From NCBI RefSeq assembly GCF_014844055.1, contig NZ_CP062167.1, positions 2,703,501 through 2,767,500 on the forward strand: a DNA stretch of 64,000 nucleotides, given 5' to 3'. The DNA comes from Aureimonas sp. OT7. Lineage in GTDB: Bacteria; Pseudomonadota; Alphaproteobacteria; Rhizobiales; Rhizobiaceae. Shown here piece by piece: positions 42,159 to 52,360 of the stretch; position 1 is the stretch's first letter; every line of letters starts with the position of its first letter. The notes under the pieces are model-generated. The model was not told the DNA's origin. It was given only the letters and a program-made list of their open reading frames with translations, and did not search any database. A program made the translations under genes and the position numbers.

Positions 42159-43072
42159 GGATGCCTCCCCTCGGCAACGCCGACGACGAACAGGCCGCGG
42201 CGTGCCGCCGCCTCGGCAAGTGCGTCGATATCGATGACGAGCGAAGCGCCCGAAGAAACCCCGATCCCGCAAAGACCGGCCTCCGCCGCCTGCTCGATCG
42301 TCTCCGCGCCGATGCTGGGCAGGTCCAGCCGTCGATCCTGCTGCGGCTTGACCGCCTTGAACAGGACCGTTCGCTCGGAGCGCCCGATGCGGCCCTGGCG
42401 GCGCAGTTCGGCAACGCGCTTCAGCATGTCGCGCGTGCCCTCGATGCCTTCCAGTGCGATGACCCGCTCGGCCGAGGCAACCGCCGCCTGCCCGATATCG
42501 AGATGGCCAAGCGCCCGCGCCGCTTCCGCGGCCCGCGCGATGGCCCTGGCCTCCGCCTGGTCCGGCGCGCGGCCTGCAAGCAGCCCTTCGGGCGCGAGCA
42601 GACCCGGAATGACCTCCTGCACCCCGTGCAGTTCGAAGCCGCGCCGCTCGAAGGCGCGGGATACGGCACGCAGCATCGTATCGTCGCCGCCGCGCATGAT
42701 GGAGAATATTTCCGGAAGCAACCGCAAGGTCTGCAGTGAAGGAATCATCGAGCGGTAATCGGGCCGGATCGAGATCGTGCCGCAGAAGACGATGTGCCGG
42801 GCACCCACCTTGCGCAGGTAGGGGAAGATATCCCCCGTCTGGGACCATTTCAGCGGCCGATTGCGATAGCCCGACCAGTCTTCCAGCCACCCATCGCCGA
42901 CCGGCACGACGACCGGCGTGAAGCCTGCGCCCTTCAACGTGTCCGCGATCATCTTCGGCAGGACGCCGCCCCCGGCAACGATGCCGAACGCCTCGCCGGG
43001 CGTGGCGGGCACCAGGCCCGCCGGCGCCGGCAAGCCGGCGTTCAAGCCGGTCGGACCGACCGGGGGAAGCAT
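42155..43072 (-). CDS. lpxI: UDP-2,3-diacylglucosamine pyrophosphatase LpxI
   Basis: Hydrolyses UDP-2,3-diacylglucosamine to lipid X; the alphaproteobacterial replacement for LpxH (DUF1009). About 305 residues with FGIVAGGGVLPKMIAD near the start, FCGTISIRPDYRSM, and the C-terminal nucleotidase-type domain. As called, the start overlaps the lpxA end by 31 bases; a GTG about 60 bases further in, closer to the conserved IVAGGG, is an alternative. It lies between lpxA and lpxB, the standard order. Confidence 0.94.
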   Translation of the reverse strand: MLPPVGPTGLNAGLPAPAGLVPATPGEAFGIVAGGGVLPKMIADTLKGAGFTPVVVPVGDGWLEDWSGYRNRPLKWSQTGDIFPYLRKVGARHIVFCGTISIRPDYRSMIPSLQTLRLLPEIFSIMRGGDDTMLRAVSRAFERRGFELHGVQEVIPGLLAPEGLLAGRAPDQAEARAIARAAEAARALGHLDIGQAAVASAERVIALEGIEGTRDMLKRVAELRRQGRIGRSERTVLFKAVKPQQDRRLDLPSIGAETIEQAAEAGLCGIGVSSGASLVIDIDALAEAAARRGLFVVGVAEGRHP

Positions 43073-43854
43073 AAAGCCCTGTCCCCGCCGGCCTTGATGA
43101 AGCCGAGCAGGTCCTGGACAAGTGGGTCCTCCGGATACTCGGCCTCCACCTCTTCCATGTTTTCCTTGAAGGTCAGATCGTCGGAGAACAGCATCCGGTA
43201 GGCCTTGCGCACATTGCGGATGGCCTCACGGTTGAAACCGGCGCGCTTCATGCCGATCACGTTGAGACCGGCAAGGTAAGCGCGGTTACCGATGACCATG
43301 CCGAAGGGAATGACGTCCCCTTCCACGGCGGCGAGGCCGCCGATATAGGCGTGATGACCGACCCGCGTGAACTGATGGATGGCAGAGCCGCCGGCGAAGG
43401 TGGCATAATCCCCGATCGTGCAATGTCCGGCCAGCATCACATTGTTGATGATGGTCACGTTGTTGCCGAGGATGCAGTCGTGCGCCACATGCGCCCCGGT
43501 GAAGAAGGCGCAATTGTCGCCGATGGTCGTTTCCGAGCGCCCCTGCACCGTGCCGGGGTTCATGGTGACGCTTTCCCGGATCAGGCAGTTGGACCCGATC
43601 ACGAGTCGCGTATCTTCGCCCCGATATTTCAGGTGCTGCGGCGCATGCCCCAGGGACGCGAAGGGAAATATCTGCGCATTGTGGCCGATGCGGGTGTTGC
43701 CCGCCAGAACGACATGCGAATGAAGCCTGGAGTTGGCCCCCAGCACCACGCGCGGACCGATATGGCAGAACGGGCCGATCTCGCAACCGGCTCCGATGAC
43801 AGCCCCGTCTTCGACGATTGCCGTGGGATGTAGGGTGTAATCGTGCGATGACAT
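43042..43854 (-). CDS. lpxA: UDP-N-acetylglucosamine acyltransferase LpxA
   Basis: First acylation of lipid A synthesis. The 270-residue left-handed beta-helix starts LHPTAIVEDGAVIGAGCEIGPFCHIGP and continues with hexapeptide repeats through NNVTIINNVMLAGHCTIGDYATFAGG, HQFTRVGHHAYIGG, and a C-terminal helical domain (GFNREAIRNVRKAYRML). The catalytic histidine lies in GAHVAHDC. It follows fabZ by 8 bases. Confidence 0.97.
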   Translation of the reverse strand: MSSHDYTLHPTAIVEDGAVIGAGCEIGPFCHIGPRVVLGANSRLHSHVVLAGNTRIGHNAQIFPFASLGHAPQHLKYRGEDTRLVIGSNCLIRESVTMNPGTVQGRSETTIGDNCAFFTGAHVAHDCILGNNVTIINNVMLAGHCTIGDYATFAGGSAIHQFTRVGHHAYIGGLAAVEGDVIPFGMVIGNRAYLAGLNVIGMKRAGFNREAIRNVRKAYRMLFSDDLTFKENMEEVEAEYPEDPLVQDLLGFIKAGGDRALCFPRSVRPA

Positions 43855-43862
43855 GGACGTGC

Positions 43863-44327
43863 TCAGGCGGCCTCCGCCTGCGCGACCATGGCGCTGACGG
43901 TGGCCTCGGCAACCTTTACGCCATCGACCTTGGCGACGCAGTCGAAGCGCCAGATGTTGCCGCGCTTCTTGACCTGCGACACATGATATTCAAGCCTGTC
44001 GCCCGGCACCACGGGCTTGCGGAACTTCGCATTGTCCACCGTCATGAGGTAGACGAGCGCCGGCATGCCGCCGAGGCCGCGCGTGCAGATGGCTCCGGCG
44101 GTCTGCGCCATGCCCTCGATGATCAGGACGCCCGGCATGACCGGGTTGCCAGGGAAATGCCCCTGGAACTGAGGCTCGCTTGCCGTGACATTCTTGATGC
44201 CGATGGCGCTTCTGTCCCCGTCGATCTCGATGATCCGGTCCACCAGAAGAAAAGGGTAGCGGTGGGGTAACAGCGCCATGATCTCCATGACGTCCATTTT
44301 TTCCAGCACCGGCTTCTCTTCGCTCAT
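43863..44327 (-). CDS. fabZ: 3-hydroxyacyl-ACP dehydratase FabZ
   Basis: Hot-dog-fold dehydratase of fatty acid elongation, sharing its substrate 3-hydroxymyristoyl-ACP with LpxA/LpxD. The 154 residues include [26 protein letters not shown] with the catalytic His, and VLIIEGMAQ with the catalytic Glu. I chose ATG 44327, which overlaps the lpxD stop by ATGA and has AGGAGGACAGG just upstream. Confidence 0.97.
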   Translation of the reverse strand: MSEEKPVLEKMDVMEIMALLPHRYPFLLVDRIIEIDGDRSAIGIKNVTASEPQFQGHFPGNPVMPGVLIIEGMAQTAGAICTRGLGGMPALVYLMTVDNAKFRKPVVPGDRLEYHVSQVKKRGNIWRFDCVAKVDGVKVAEATVSAMVAQAEAA

Positions 44328-45379
44328 TCCTGTCCTCCTGTCGTGCGCCTGGCGCGCGCCATCTCCCGGAGCCATGTCACCTCGCGCAGCCAGTCGCGTA
44401 CCGGACGCGCTGGCGTGCCTCCCCACCGTGCGCCGGGCGGCACGTCGCCCGCAACCGTGCTGACGGCAGCGATCTGCGCGCCGTCGCCGATGGTCACATG
44501 ACCGTTGACACCGGATTGCCCCCCAATAGCGACATTGTCACCGATTGTCGCGCTTCCGGCTATGCCGACTTGCGACACGATGACGCAATTGCGTCCGATA
44601 CGGACATTGTGGGCGATCTGCACCTGATTATCGATCTTGGTATTCTCACCGATGACGGTATCGCGGACGGCGCCGCGATCCACCGTCGAGTTGGCGCCGA
44701 TTTCGACGTTGTCCTGAACGATCACGCGGCCGATCTGCACCTGCTTCAGAATGCCTTCACGGCCGATCGCGTAGCCGAATCCGTCCTGGCCGACGCGAAC
44801 GCCCGGATGCAGGATCACCCGGTTTCCCAGCAGTGCATGTTGCACGCTGACGCCGGCGCCGATGGCGCAGTCACGGCCGATGCGGCATCCGCCACCGATG
44901 GCGGCGCCGGCACCGATAACCGTACCGGATCCGATCTCGACGTCCGGGCCGACCACGGCGAACGGCTCGATCGTCGCGCCGTCCTCTATCCGGGCCGTGG
45001 CGTGGATGCTGGCCTGCGGGGATATGCCCTCCCCGCCACCAATGGCCGAAGGCAACATCGCGGCCGGAAACAGTACCGCGCCGACCTTGGCGAAAGCCGC
45101 CTGCGTATCCGCCACGACAAGCCGGGCGATACCGGCCGGAACAAGTTTGGAATAGCGCTCGACCACGATGATGGCGCCGGCACGCGTAACCGCCAGCTCA
45201 TGCTCGTAGTTGGGATTGTCGAAAAAGCTGATATCCGTGGGGCCTGCCCGCTCGAGCGTCGCGATGCCGTCGATCGGCAAATCGCCTGCTTCCGCCTGCT
45301 CCAGCACTCCACTGCAAAGCGCCGCAAGCGAGCCGAGTGTCTTCGGCTCGCCGCGGCTGAAAAACGAGGTTTCGTTCAT
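44324..45379 (-). CDS. lpxD: UDP-3-O-acylglucosamine N-acyltransferase LpxD
   Basis: Second acylation of lipid A. The 351 residues consist of an N-terminal UDP-binding domain ([23 protein letters not shown]), a left-handed beta-helix of hexapeptide repeats, and a short C-terminal helix. The catalytic histidine is in [11 protein letters not shown]. It follows bamA by 42 bases and overlaps fabZ by 4. Confidence 0.97.
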   Translation of the reverse strand: MNETSFFSRGEPKTLGSLAALCSGVLEQAEAGDLPIDGIATLERAGPTDISFFDNPNYEHELAVTRAGAIIVVERYSKLVPAGIARLVVADTQAAFAKVGAVLFPAAMLPSAIGGGEGISPQASIHATARIEDGATIEPFAVVGPDVEIGSGTVIGAGAAIGGGCRIGRDCAIGAGVSVQHALLGNRVILHPGVRVGQDGFGYAIGREGILKQVQIGRVIVQDNVEIGANSTVDRGAVRDTVIGENTKIDNQVQIAHNVRIGRNCVIVSQVGIAGSATIGDNVAIGGQSGVNGHVTIGDGAQIAAVSTVAGDVPPGARWGGTPARPVRDWLREVTWLREMARARRTTGGQE

Positions 45380-45421
45380 CGTTCCATTCCGGGCCGAGTT
45401 GGCTTTACCCGGCCCGTGGTA

Positions 45422-47899
45422 TCAGAAGCGCGAGGAGAAGCCGAACGAGAACTCCTGCGTCCGGTCATAATCTTCCTTGGCGATCGGATAGGCGTAGTTC
45501 ACGCGGATCGGACCGAAGGGCGATGCCCAGATCAGGCCGACACCCGCCGAAGCGCGGATGTTGAAATCGTCGCCCACGACACCCGGCTGGTCGGCATACT
45601 CCGTGCCCCACAGCGAGCCGGCATCGGCGAAGGCCGCGCCACGGAAGCCGAGATCGCGCGAGACCAGCGGCAGCGGGAAGGTAACTTCGGCGCTGGCATT
45701 GGCATAGTTCTCGCCGCCGATGGCGACACCATTCCCCGCAGGATTTCCGGAAGCATCAAGCGTGAACTGGCGCGGCCCGAGGCCCTGGTATTTAAAGCCG
45801 CGGACGATGTCCTGGCCCTTGAAGAAGTTGTCGAAGACGCGCAGGTCGTCGCCGAGAGCGGTGACGTTGCCCGCCCCGCCGCTCAACTGACCGATGATGT
45901 CATATTCTTCATTCAACAGCGAGAACCACGAGGCCTTACCCGTCGTACGCAGGAACTCGGCGTCGCCGCCCAGGCCCGCAACTTCCTGTCCAGCCTGGAT
46001 GAAGAAGCCGTCGCGCGGATCGGTACTGCTGTCCAGCGTATTGTAGGTCAGCGCATAGGACACCGACGACGTCGTGTACGGGCTGTCGCAGATCGCCTGG
46101 TTGATGATGGCCGAGTTGGTGTAACGCGGCGCATATTGACCAATGAAGGTAGCCGGCGTACCCGCAGCCGCTGCAATCGCAGCAGCGTTATCGCCATCCG
46201 CGCAGGTGGTGTAGAAGATATTACCGGCCGCGTCATACTGGCCGACGCCCGTATCGTCGCCGAAGCGCTCTTCCTTGTAGTTATAAGCGAGCTGCGCGGT
46301 CAGCTTCTGCGTCAGAGGCGCCGCGATACGCAGCGTGCCACCGGTGCGCTCGATATCGTAATCGGACGAGCTGTTCTCGGTCCGGTAGATATCGAAGCCG
46401 GCTGCAAGACGGCGCCCGAGGAAATAGGGCTCGGTGAACGACAAATTGTAGTTGCGTGTATCCTCGCCGAAGCCGGCGGAAACGCGCACGAACTGGCCGC
46501 GACCGAGGAAGTTGCGCTCGGTGATGCCGACTTCCGCGACGGGACCGGGGTTTTCGCCGCCGGTCGTGTAGCCGCCGCCGACTGAGAACTCGCCCGTGGA
46601 CTGCTCGACCACCTGGACGACGACGACGACGCGATCGGGCTCGCTGCCCGGAGCGGTCGAGACGTTGACGGTCTGGAAGAAGCGCAGCGCTTCGAGACGC
46701 TGGCGCGCGCGCTGGACGAGCACCTGGTTGAAGGCGTCGCCTTCGGAAACGTCGAACTCGCGGCGGATGACGTAGTCGCGCGTCTTGGTGTTGCCACGGA
46801 TCTCGATGCGCTCGACATAAGCGCGCGGACCCTGGTCGATCACGTATTCGACGCCGATCGTGTTGTTGGTGAAGTCGCGGTCGCCACGCGGCGTGACCTG
46901 GGCGAAAGCATAACCCTGGGCGGCCACGGCGTTGGTGAGGTTGACGAGCGTATCCTCGACCTTCTCGGCGCTGTAGACGTTGCCCGGCCTGGTTTCAAGT
47001 TCACCCTGCAGGGCCGCGGCGTCGATGCCGGGCACGGTGGAGTCGATGTTGACGTTGCCGAAGGTGTAACGCTCACCCTCTTCCACGGTGATCGTGACGA
47101 AATATTCGTTCTTCGCGGCATCGAGTTCGGCAACCGAGGAGACGATACGGAAGTCGGCGAAACCACGGTTGTAGTAGAAGCGACGGAGCGTTTCCTCGTC
47201 GGCGCGCAGGCGATCCTCGTCGTAGATGTCACTCTTCTGGAGGAAGCCGAACAAGCCGGTCTCACGCAGCGAGATCACCTCTTTCAGGCGGCGGTCGCCA
47301 AAGGCGTTATTGCCGACGAAGTTGATCTGGGCGATGCGGGTGCGATCGCCCTCGACGATTTCGAACACCACGTTGACGCGGTTGCCATCCGCCGGAAGCG
47401 TACGCACCGACACCTGGGCGTCGCTGCGGCCCACGCGGGAATACACGCTGCGGATGGCATCCACATCGGCCTGCGCGGTAGACGCGTTGTAGGCCGCGCG
47501 CGGCGCCGTCTGCACGACGGACTCGAGCTGCTCGTTCTTGACCTTGGAGTTGCCCTGGAAGACGACTTCGTTGACGATCTGGTTCTCGTCGACCTGGACG
47601 ATCAGTGTGCCGCCCGACTGGCTGACCCGGACGTCCGAGAACAGGCCGGTCGCGAACAGCCGCGTGACCACCTGGTCCATTTCTGCCGGGGTCACGTTCT
47701 GCCCCGGGCGGATCTGGCTGAGGTTGCGGACCGTGTCGGCATCGACGCGCGATGTGCCGCGCACTTCGATCCGGTTGACGACGGCCGCGTGCGCAGCGCT
47801 CATGACCCCGAGTTGGATACCGACAGTGGACGCCGTAAGGATCGTCGAGGAAAGCGCCGCCGCCGACAAGGCGTTGAGAAGCTTCGAACCAGCCGTCAT
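45422..47899 (-). CDS. bamA: Outer membrane protein assembly factor BamA
   Basis: Omp85 insertase that folds beta-barrels into the outer membrane. About 825 residues: a signal peptide ending near AAHA, five POTRA domains starting RIEVRGTSRVDADTVRN, and the C-terminal 16-strand barrel with the conserved lid motif in DIVRGFKYQGLGPR and a terminal aromatic (FSFGFSSRF). I chose ATG 47899, with AAGGTGG 8 bases upstream; a GTG at 47911 would overlap that site. It follows rseP across 210 bases. Confidence 0.96.
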   Translation of the reverse strand: MTAGSKLLNALSAAALSSTILTASTVGIQLGVMSAAHAAVVNRIEVRGTSRVDADTVRNLSQIRPGQNVTPAEMDQVVTRLFATGLFSDVRVSQSGGTLIVQVDENQIVNEVVFQGNSKVKNEQLESVVQTAPRAAYNASTAQADVDAIRSVYSRVGRSDAQVSVRTLPADGNRVNVVFEIVEGDRTRIAQINFVGNNAFGDRRLKEVISLRETGLFGFLQKSDIYDEDRLRADEETLRRFYYNRGFADFRIVSSVAELDAAKNEYFVTITVEEGERYTFGNVNIDSTVPGIDAAALQGELETRPGNVYSAEKVEDTLVNLTNAVAAQGYAFAQVTPRGDRDFTNNTIGVEYVIDQGPRAYVERIEIRGNTKTRDYVIRREFDVSEGDAFNQVLVQRARQRLEALRFFQTVNVSTAPGSEPDRVVVVVQVVEQSTGEFSVGGGYTTGGENPGPVAEVGITERNFLGRGQFVRVSAGFGEDTRNYNLSFTEPYFLGRRLAAGFDIYRTENSSSDYDIERTGGTLRIAAPLTQKLTAQLAYNYKEERFGDDTGVGQYDAAGNIFYTTCADGDNAAAIAAAAGTPATFIGQYAPRYTNSAIINQAICDSPYTTSSVSYALTYNTLDSSTDPRDGFFIQAGQEVAGLGGDAEFLRTTGKASWFSLLNEEYDIIGQLSGGAGNVTALGDDLRVFDNFFKGQDIVRGFKYQGLGPRQFTLDASGNPAGNGVAIGGENYANASAEVTFPLPLVSRDLGFRGAAFADAGSLWGTEYADQPGVVGDDFNIRASAGVGLIWASPFGPIRVNYAYPIAKEDYDRTQEFSFGFSSRF

Positions 47900-47999
47900 A
47901 GGCCTAACCACCTTTTATACTTCTGCCGAGCAGGACGCGTGACAGGATACGTCACATGCCTTGTATCGGCTTTGCGGATGCGTTCAACCAGACTGGGCC

Positions 48000-48018
48000 T
48001 GAATCCGTTTAGGATTCA
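48000..48018. promoter_or_regulatory. Inverted repeat in the rseP-bamA gap
   Basis: TGAATCC-GTTTA-GGATTCA, a 7-bp perfect dyad about 100 bases before bamA in an otherwise featureless 210-base gap. No T-run follows; an operator or a weak rseP terminator. Confidence 0.35.
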
Positions 48019-48109
48019 CGAAAGCGTTGCGAAATCGACACGGCAACGGCCCCGTATGGTTAACGATCGGCAAACCCCCTGATGTCCCCTGACCCCTTGC
48101 GGCGCGGCT

Positions 48110-49249
48110 TCAGCCGAGCCGCAGGAGATCGTTCGAGAATGCGAATACCATGAGCCCCATTACAAGGACCAGCCCGATTCGGAAACCGATCTCCTGCGTG
48201 CGTTCGCTCAACGGCTTTCCCCGGATCGCCTCGGCCGCGTAGAACAGCAGATGCCCCCCATCCAGAATGGGGATCGGCAGGAGGTTCAGGAGGCCGATGG
48301 AGATGGAAAGCAATGCCGCCATGTTGAGAAGGGTGGCAAAGCCGAGGGTGGCGGCCTGACTCGACATCTGCGCGATGCGGATCGGCCCGCCGATCTGGTC
48401 CACCGGCTGCGCCCCTCTGAACAGACCGCCGATGAAGTCCACCGTGCGCTCGGTCACGAACCATGTTTGCGAGACGCCGAACTGCAGCGACTGCAGGACG
48501 CTCAGATCCTCGACCCGAAAGGATGACGCGGCATCCGTCGCGACGATGCCGACGACCGGCATGGTATATTCGTTACCGAACGGATCGGTCTGCGTCCGCT
48601 CCTGCGGGGTTACGGTCAGCGGCACTTGCGAGCCGCCGCGGTCCACGACGATCGCGATCGGGATATTGGCGCGCGAGGCCACGTGACGCTGGAAATCGCC
48701 GAAATAGGCGATATCCTGGCCGTCGGCGCTGATGATCCTGTCACCCGGCAGGATACCGGCTGTAGCCGCCGGCGAGTCCGCCTGCACTTCCGCCACCACC
48801 GGATCGCCCACGACGCGCCCGTTGACATAGGCGACGGCCGCGAAGATGGCGATGGCCAGGATGAAGTTGGCGACCGGGCCCGCCGCCACCGTCAAGGCGC
48901 GTCGCCAGACGCTTTTCGCGTGGAACGCGCCACGGCGCTCGGCTTCATCCATACGCTCCAGCGCATCCCTGTCCGGCATGCTGCCTGCGTTTTCGTCGCC
49001 AAGGAACTTCACGTAGCCGCCCAGCGGGATCATGCAGAGCTTCCAGCGGGTGCCGTGCCGATCCGTGAAGCCGACCAGTTCCTTTCCAAAGCCGACCGAG
49101 AAGGCCAGGATGCGGATGCCGCACCACCGGCCCACCAGGTAATGGCCGAGTTCGTGGAAGAAGACGATGACCGTCAGGACGAAAAGAAACGGAACGACCT
49201 TGACGAGAGCGCTGTCCCAGATCGCACCGAGTGCGCCCGCTGCATCCAT
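48110..49249 (-). CDS. rseP: RIP metalloprotease RseP (site-2 protease)
   Basis: Intramembrane zinc protease that cleaves anti-sigma factors and other membrane proteins. The 379 residues have the zinc motif FFHELGHYLVG (HELGH, 32-36) in the first helix, one PDZ domain (about 135-215, against two in enterobacteria), and the second active-site motif NLLPIPILDGGH near 325. It lies between cdsA and bamA, the usual envelope cluster. Confidence 0.96.
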   Translation of the reverse strand: MDAAGALGAIWDSALVKVVPFLFVLTVIVFFHELGHYLVGRWCGIRILAFSVGFGKELVGFTDRHGTRWKLCMIPLGGYVKFLGDENAGSMPDRDALERMDEAERRGAFHAKSVWRRALTVAAGPVANFILAIAIFAAVAYVNGRVVGDPVVAEVQADSPAATAGILPGDRIISADGQDIAYFGDFQRHVASRANIPIAIVVDRGGSQVPLTVTPQERTQTDPFGNEYTMPVVGIVATDAASSFRVEDLSVLQSLQFGVSQTWFVTERTVDFIGGLFRGAQPVDQIGGPIRIAQMSSQAATLGFATLLNMAALLSISIGLLNLLPIPILDGGHLLFYAAEAIRGKPLSERTQEIGFRIGLVLVMGLMVFAFSNDLLRLG

Positions 49250-49285
49250 GACGTGCCAATCTCCAGATGAGGATGTACGAAAAAC

Positions 49286-50137
49286 CTAAAGGTGAAATAT
49301 GGCGCGGGCGGGTTCTTCAAGCTCGCTTGCGAACAGGCCGGTAAGCCATAGCACGGCCGTGGCGAAGATGAGAGCGTCGATCCTGTCCATCAGGCCGCCA
49401 TGGCCCGGGATCAGGCGGCCGGAATCCTTGACGCCGAAACGACGCTTGATCCAGGATTCGTAGAGATCTCCCGCCTGCCCCACCGCCGACAGAACGGCTG
49501 AAAGCAACAGGATGCCGACACTGATATCGCCGCTGACGAGATAGGTGTAGAGCCACCCGGCCAACACGCCGGCGACGAGGCCGCCGACCGCGCCCGAGAT
49601 CGTCTTCTTGGGTGAGACCAGCGGCATCAGCTTCGGCCCGCCGAACGTCCGCCCGCTGAAATAGGCGGCAATGTCGGTAGACCAGACGACGCAGATGACC
49701 AGACCCAGAGCCGCCAACCCCTCTACGTCATCCCCCCGCACCATACCCGGCGCAAGCCCGGCAATCGCGGCATAGACGAGGCCGCCGGCCACCCAGTCGG
49801 CGCGTTTCTCGCGTCGGTCCACGAAGGCGATGAAGATCGCAACGCATGCCACGATGGCGAGCGCCAGAAGCTCGAAATGGAACAGGAAAGCCAGAAGCGA
49901 CAGGGCCAGCGCGTTCCGCGCGACGTCGAACAACGGGCCGGCACGCTTGGCCCCGGTGATGCGCGCCCATTCGTCGAAGACGATGAAACCGGTCACGACG
50001 CAGAGGATGCGGAAGGGCAGCCCCCCCAGAATGGCGAGTGACAGCACCGCCAGGCCCAGGATCACAGCGGAAATCAGGCGCGGCTTGAGATCGCCCCAGG
50101 ATTTCGCACGCAGGAACCGTCCGATCTCCAGGCCCAT
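49286..50137 (-). CDS. cdsA: Phosphatidate cytidylyltransferase
   Basis: Makes CDP-diacylglycerol for phospholipid synthesis. The 283-residue polytopic membrane protein has the C-terminal signature [29 protein letters not shown]. It starts 3 bases after the uppS stop, so it is coupled to it. Confidence 0.96.
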   Translation of the reverse strand: MGLEIGRFLRAKSWGDLKPRLISAVILGLAVLSLAILGGLPFRILCVVTGFIVFDEWARITGAKRAGPLFDVARNALALSLLAFLFHFELLALAIVACVAIFIAFVDRREKRADWVAGGLVYAAIAGLAPGMVRGDDVEGLAALGLVICVVWSTDIAAYFSGRTFGGPKLMPLVSPKKTISGAVGGLVAGVLAGWLYTYLVSGDISVGILLLSAVLSAVGQAGDLYESWIKRRFGVKDSGRLIPGHGGLMDRIDALIFATAVLWLTGLFASELEEPARAIFHL

Positions 50138-50140
50138 CGA

Positions 50141-50857
50141 TCAGGACGCGATCTCTTGCGACACGGCGCCGAAGCGGCGATCACGCGAGGCATATTCATC
50201 GAGCGCGGCCTGCAGGGCGGCGCGATCGAAGTCGGGCCACAGGCATGGCAGGAAAACCAGTTCGGCATAGGCCGACTGCCAGAGCAGGAAGTTGGACAGC
50301 CTTTGCTCGCCGCTGGTGCGGATGATGAGGTCGAGCTCGGGCAGCCCCGCCGTATCCATGTGAGCGTCCATCGCCGAAGCGTCGATGTCCTCGCTGCGCA
50401 ACTCGCCTGCCGCGACGCGCTCGGCGATACGCCGCGCGGCCCGCGCGATCTCGTCGCGCGCGCCGTAATTGAAGGCGATCACCAGCGTCGTCCCGGTATT
50501 GCCGCGCGTCAGGCTTTCGGCCTCTTCGAGAAGGCCGAGGATATCGCCGGGCAGATTGTCGCGGGCGCCGATGATGCGCACGCGAACGCCCTCGCGATGC
50601 AGTTCCGCAAGATCCCGCCGGATGAATATCTTGAGCAGCGACATCAATTCGCTGACTTCGTCCTGTGGCCGGCGCCAGTTCTCGGACGAGAAGGCGAACA
50701 GGGTCAGGACCTCGATACCGAGTTGACCGACCGCGCGCACGGCATCGCGCAGCGCCTCCACCCCGCGGCGGTGCCCCATGGTCCGGGGCAGGCCACGGGC
50801 CTTCGCCCAGCGGCCGTTGCCATCCATGATGATCGCGATATGTCGGGGGTGCCGCAC
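50141..50857 (-). CDS. uppS: Isoprenyl transferase (undecaprenyl diphosphate synthase)
   Basis: Cis-prenyltransferase making the lipid carrier for peptidoglycan and O-antigen. The 238 residues contain the catalytic [14 protein letters not shown] (D12), [11 protein letters not shown] and the C-terminal [21 protein letters not shown]. The start is GTG at 50857 with GGCAGG upstream. It uses isoprenoid precursors from the pathway that includes IspDF in this window. Confidence 0.96.
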   Translation of the reverse strand: MRHPRHIAIIMDGNGRWAKARGLPRTMGHRRGVEALRDAVRAVGQLGIEVLTLFAFSSENWRRPQDEVSELMSLLKIFIRRDLAELHREGVRVRIIGARDNLPGDILGLLEEAESLTRGNTGTTLVIAFNYGARDEIARAARRIAERVAAGELRSEDIDASAMDAHMDTAGLPELDLIIRTSGEQRLSNFLLWQSAYAELVFLPCLWPDFDRAALQAALDEYASRDRRFGAVSQEIAS

Positions 50858-50895
50858 GTCGACCTGCCTTCCCTTCGAACCCAGCCGGCGCCCGG

Positions 50896-51453
50896 TCAGA
50901 CCTGCATGATCTCGCCTTCCTTGGCGGCCAGCAGCTTATCGATCTCCGACACGGTGTCATCGGTCATCTTCTGGACCTTGTCGGACGTCTGGCGGCTGTC
51001 ATCCTGCCCGATGTCGCCGTCCTTCTCCATCTTCTTCAGGGTTTCCATCCCGTCGCGGCGCACGTGGCGCGCAGCCACGCGGGCGTTTTCGGCATACTGG
51101 TGGGCCACCTTGACCAGTTCCTTGCGGCGCTGCTCGTTGAGCTCGGGCAACGGGATCCGCAGGGTGGTCCCGTCGGTGATCGGGTTGAGGCCCAGATTGC
51201 TTTCGCGGATGGCGCGCTCCACCGCGCCCACCATCGACTTGTCCCATACGGACACGGCGATCATGCGCGATTCCGGCACGGTGACGTTGGCGACCTGGTT
51301 GAGCGGCATGGAGGACCCATAGGCATCGACCGTGATGGGATCGAGAAGATTCGCGGAGGCCCGCCCCGTCCGAAGTCCGGCAAGATCGCTTTTGAAGGCG
51401 CTTACGGCGCCATCCATGCGGCGCTTGATTTCATTGACGTCGAAGTCGGCCAT
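50896..51453 (-). CDS. frr: Ribosome recycling factor
   Basis: Splits post-termination ribosomes together with EF-G. The 185 residues have the three-helix core with [22 protein letters not shown] at the N-terminus and [22 protein letters not shown] near the C-terminus. It lies in the universal pyrH-frr pair, 36 bases after pyrH. Confidence 0.98.
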   Translation of the reverse strand: MADFDVNEIKRRMDGAVSAFKSDLAGLRTGRASANLLDPITVDAYGSSMPLNQVANVTVPESRMIAVSVWDKSMVGAVERAIRESNLGLNPITDGTTLRIPLPELNEQRRKELVKVAHQYAENARVAARHVRRDGMETLKKMEKDGDIGQDDSRQTSDKVQKMTDDTVSEIDKLLAAKEGEIMQV

Positions 51454-51489
51454 GTTCTGTCCTCTTTTGATTATGTGTGTGGCGGCGCG

Positions 51490-52221
51490 TCAGTCGGACA
51501 CGATCGTCGCGCGCCCCTGCCCGGATACGATCCGGGCAAACTCGCCGCCTTCGTGGATGGAGAAGACCACGATGGGGATATGGTTTTCGCGCGCCAGCGC
51601 AACCGCCGCGATGTCCATCACGGCAAGGCCCTTCTGCAGGATTTCATCGTGCGTCAGCGTCTCGTAGCGCTCTGCATCGGGATAGAGTTTGGGGTCGGCG
51701 CTGTAGATGCCATCGACCTGCGTGCCCTTGAACAGCGCCTCCACTCCCATCTCGGCGGCGCGCAGGGCGGCGGCGGAATCGGTGGTGAAGAAGGGATTGC
51801 CCGTACCGCCGGCAAAGATGACGACCCGGCCGGCCTGCGCATGGGCCAGGGCCGCCCTCTGCGAAAAGCTTTCGCAGATTTCGGGCATGGCGATAGCCGA
51901 CAGCACGATGGCGTCGACGCCGATCTTGGTAAGGGATGTCCGCAACGCGAGGGCGTTGATGACGGTGGCGAGCATGCCCATGTGGTCGCCGGTGACGCGG
52001 TCTCCGCCCTTGGACGCCACGGCGACGCCGCGGAAGATATTGCCGCCGCCGATGACGACGGAGATCCTGACGCCGAGTTCGCGCACCTGGTGGATATCGG
52101 CTGCGATCCGGTCCGCGACGGCGACGTCGATGCCGAAGCCCTGCGCGCCCATGAGCGCTTCGCCGGATACTTTCAGAAGTACGCTTTTGTAACGCAAAGT
52201 CAGTCTTCCCTGTCGAGCCAT
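51490..52221 (-). CDS. pyrH: UMP kinase
   Basis: Phosphorylates UMP to UDP; hexameric amino-acid-kinase fold. The 243 residues start near LRYKSVLLKVSGEALMG and contain VIGGGNIFRGV, AEMGVEALFKGTQVDGIY and the ATP-binding D..A region. The frame extends further upstream; ATG 52221 gives a normal length, though its ribosome site is weak. About 140 bases with a hairpin separate it from tsf. Confidence 0.96.
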   Translation of the reverse strand: MARQGRLTLRYKSVLLKVSGEALMGAQGFGIDVAVADRIAADIHQVRELGVRISVVIGGGNIFRGVAVASKGGDRVTGDHMGMLATVINALALRTSLTKIGVDAIVLSAIAMPEICESFSQRAALAHAQAGRVVIFAGGTGNPFFTTDSAAALRAAEMGVEALFKGTQVDGIYSADPKLYPDAERYETLTHDEILQKGLAVMDIAAVALARENHIPIVVFSIHEGGEFARIVSGQGRATIVSD

Positions 52222-52303
52222 GGTCCGACCGTCACGGACCGTCGGCGGAAAGCGATTTCCGGCCCGGACCTGACAGCGCGACGTAACGTCGGCTTGCGAT
52301 ACA

Positions 52304-52338
52304 GGAAGGGCGCCCGCTTGCCAAGCGGACGCCCTTCC
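52304..52338 (-). terminator. Hairpin between tsf and pyrH
   Basis: GGAAGGGCGcCCGCTTG and CCAAGCGGaCGCCCTTCC form a stem of about 16 bp with one mismatch, 23 bases past the tsf stop. The minus-strand tail is not T-rich, so it may be a partial terminator or a processing site separating the rpsB-tsf transcript from pyrH. Confidence 0.55.
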
Positions 52339-52360
52339 AATCCACATTCGTGACGATCGA

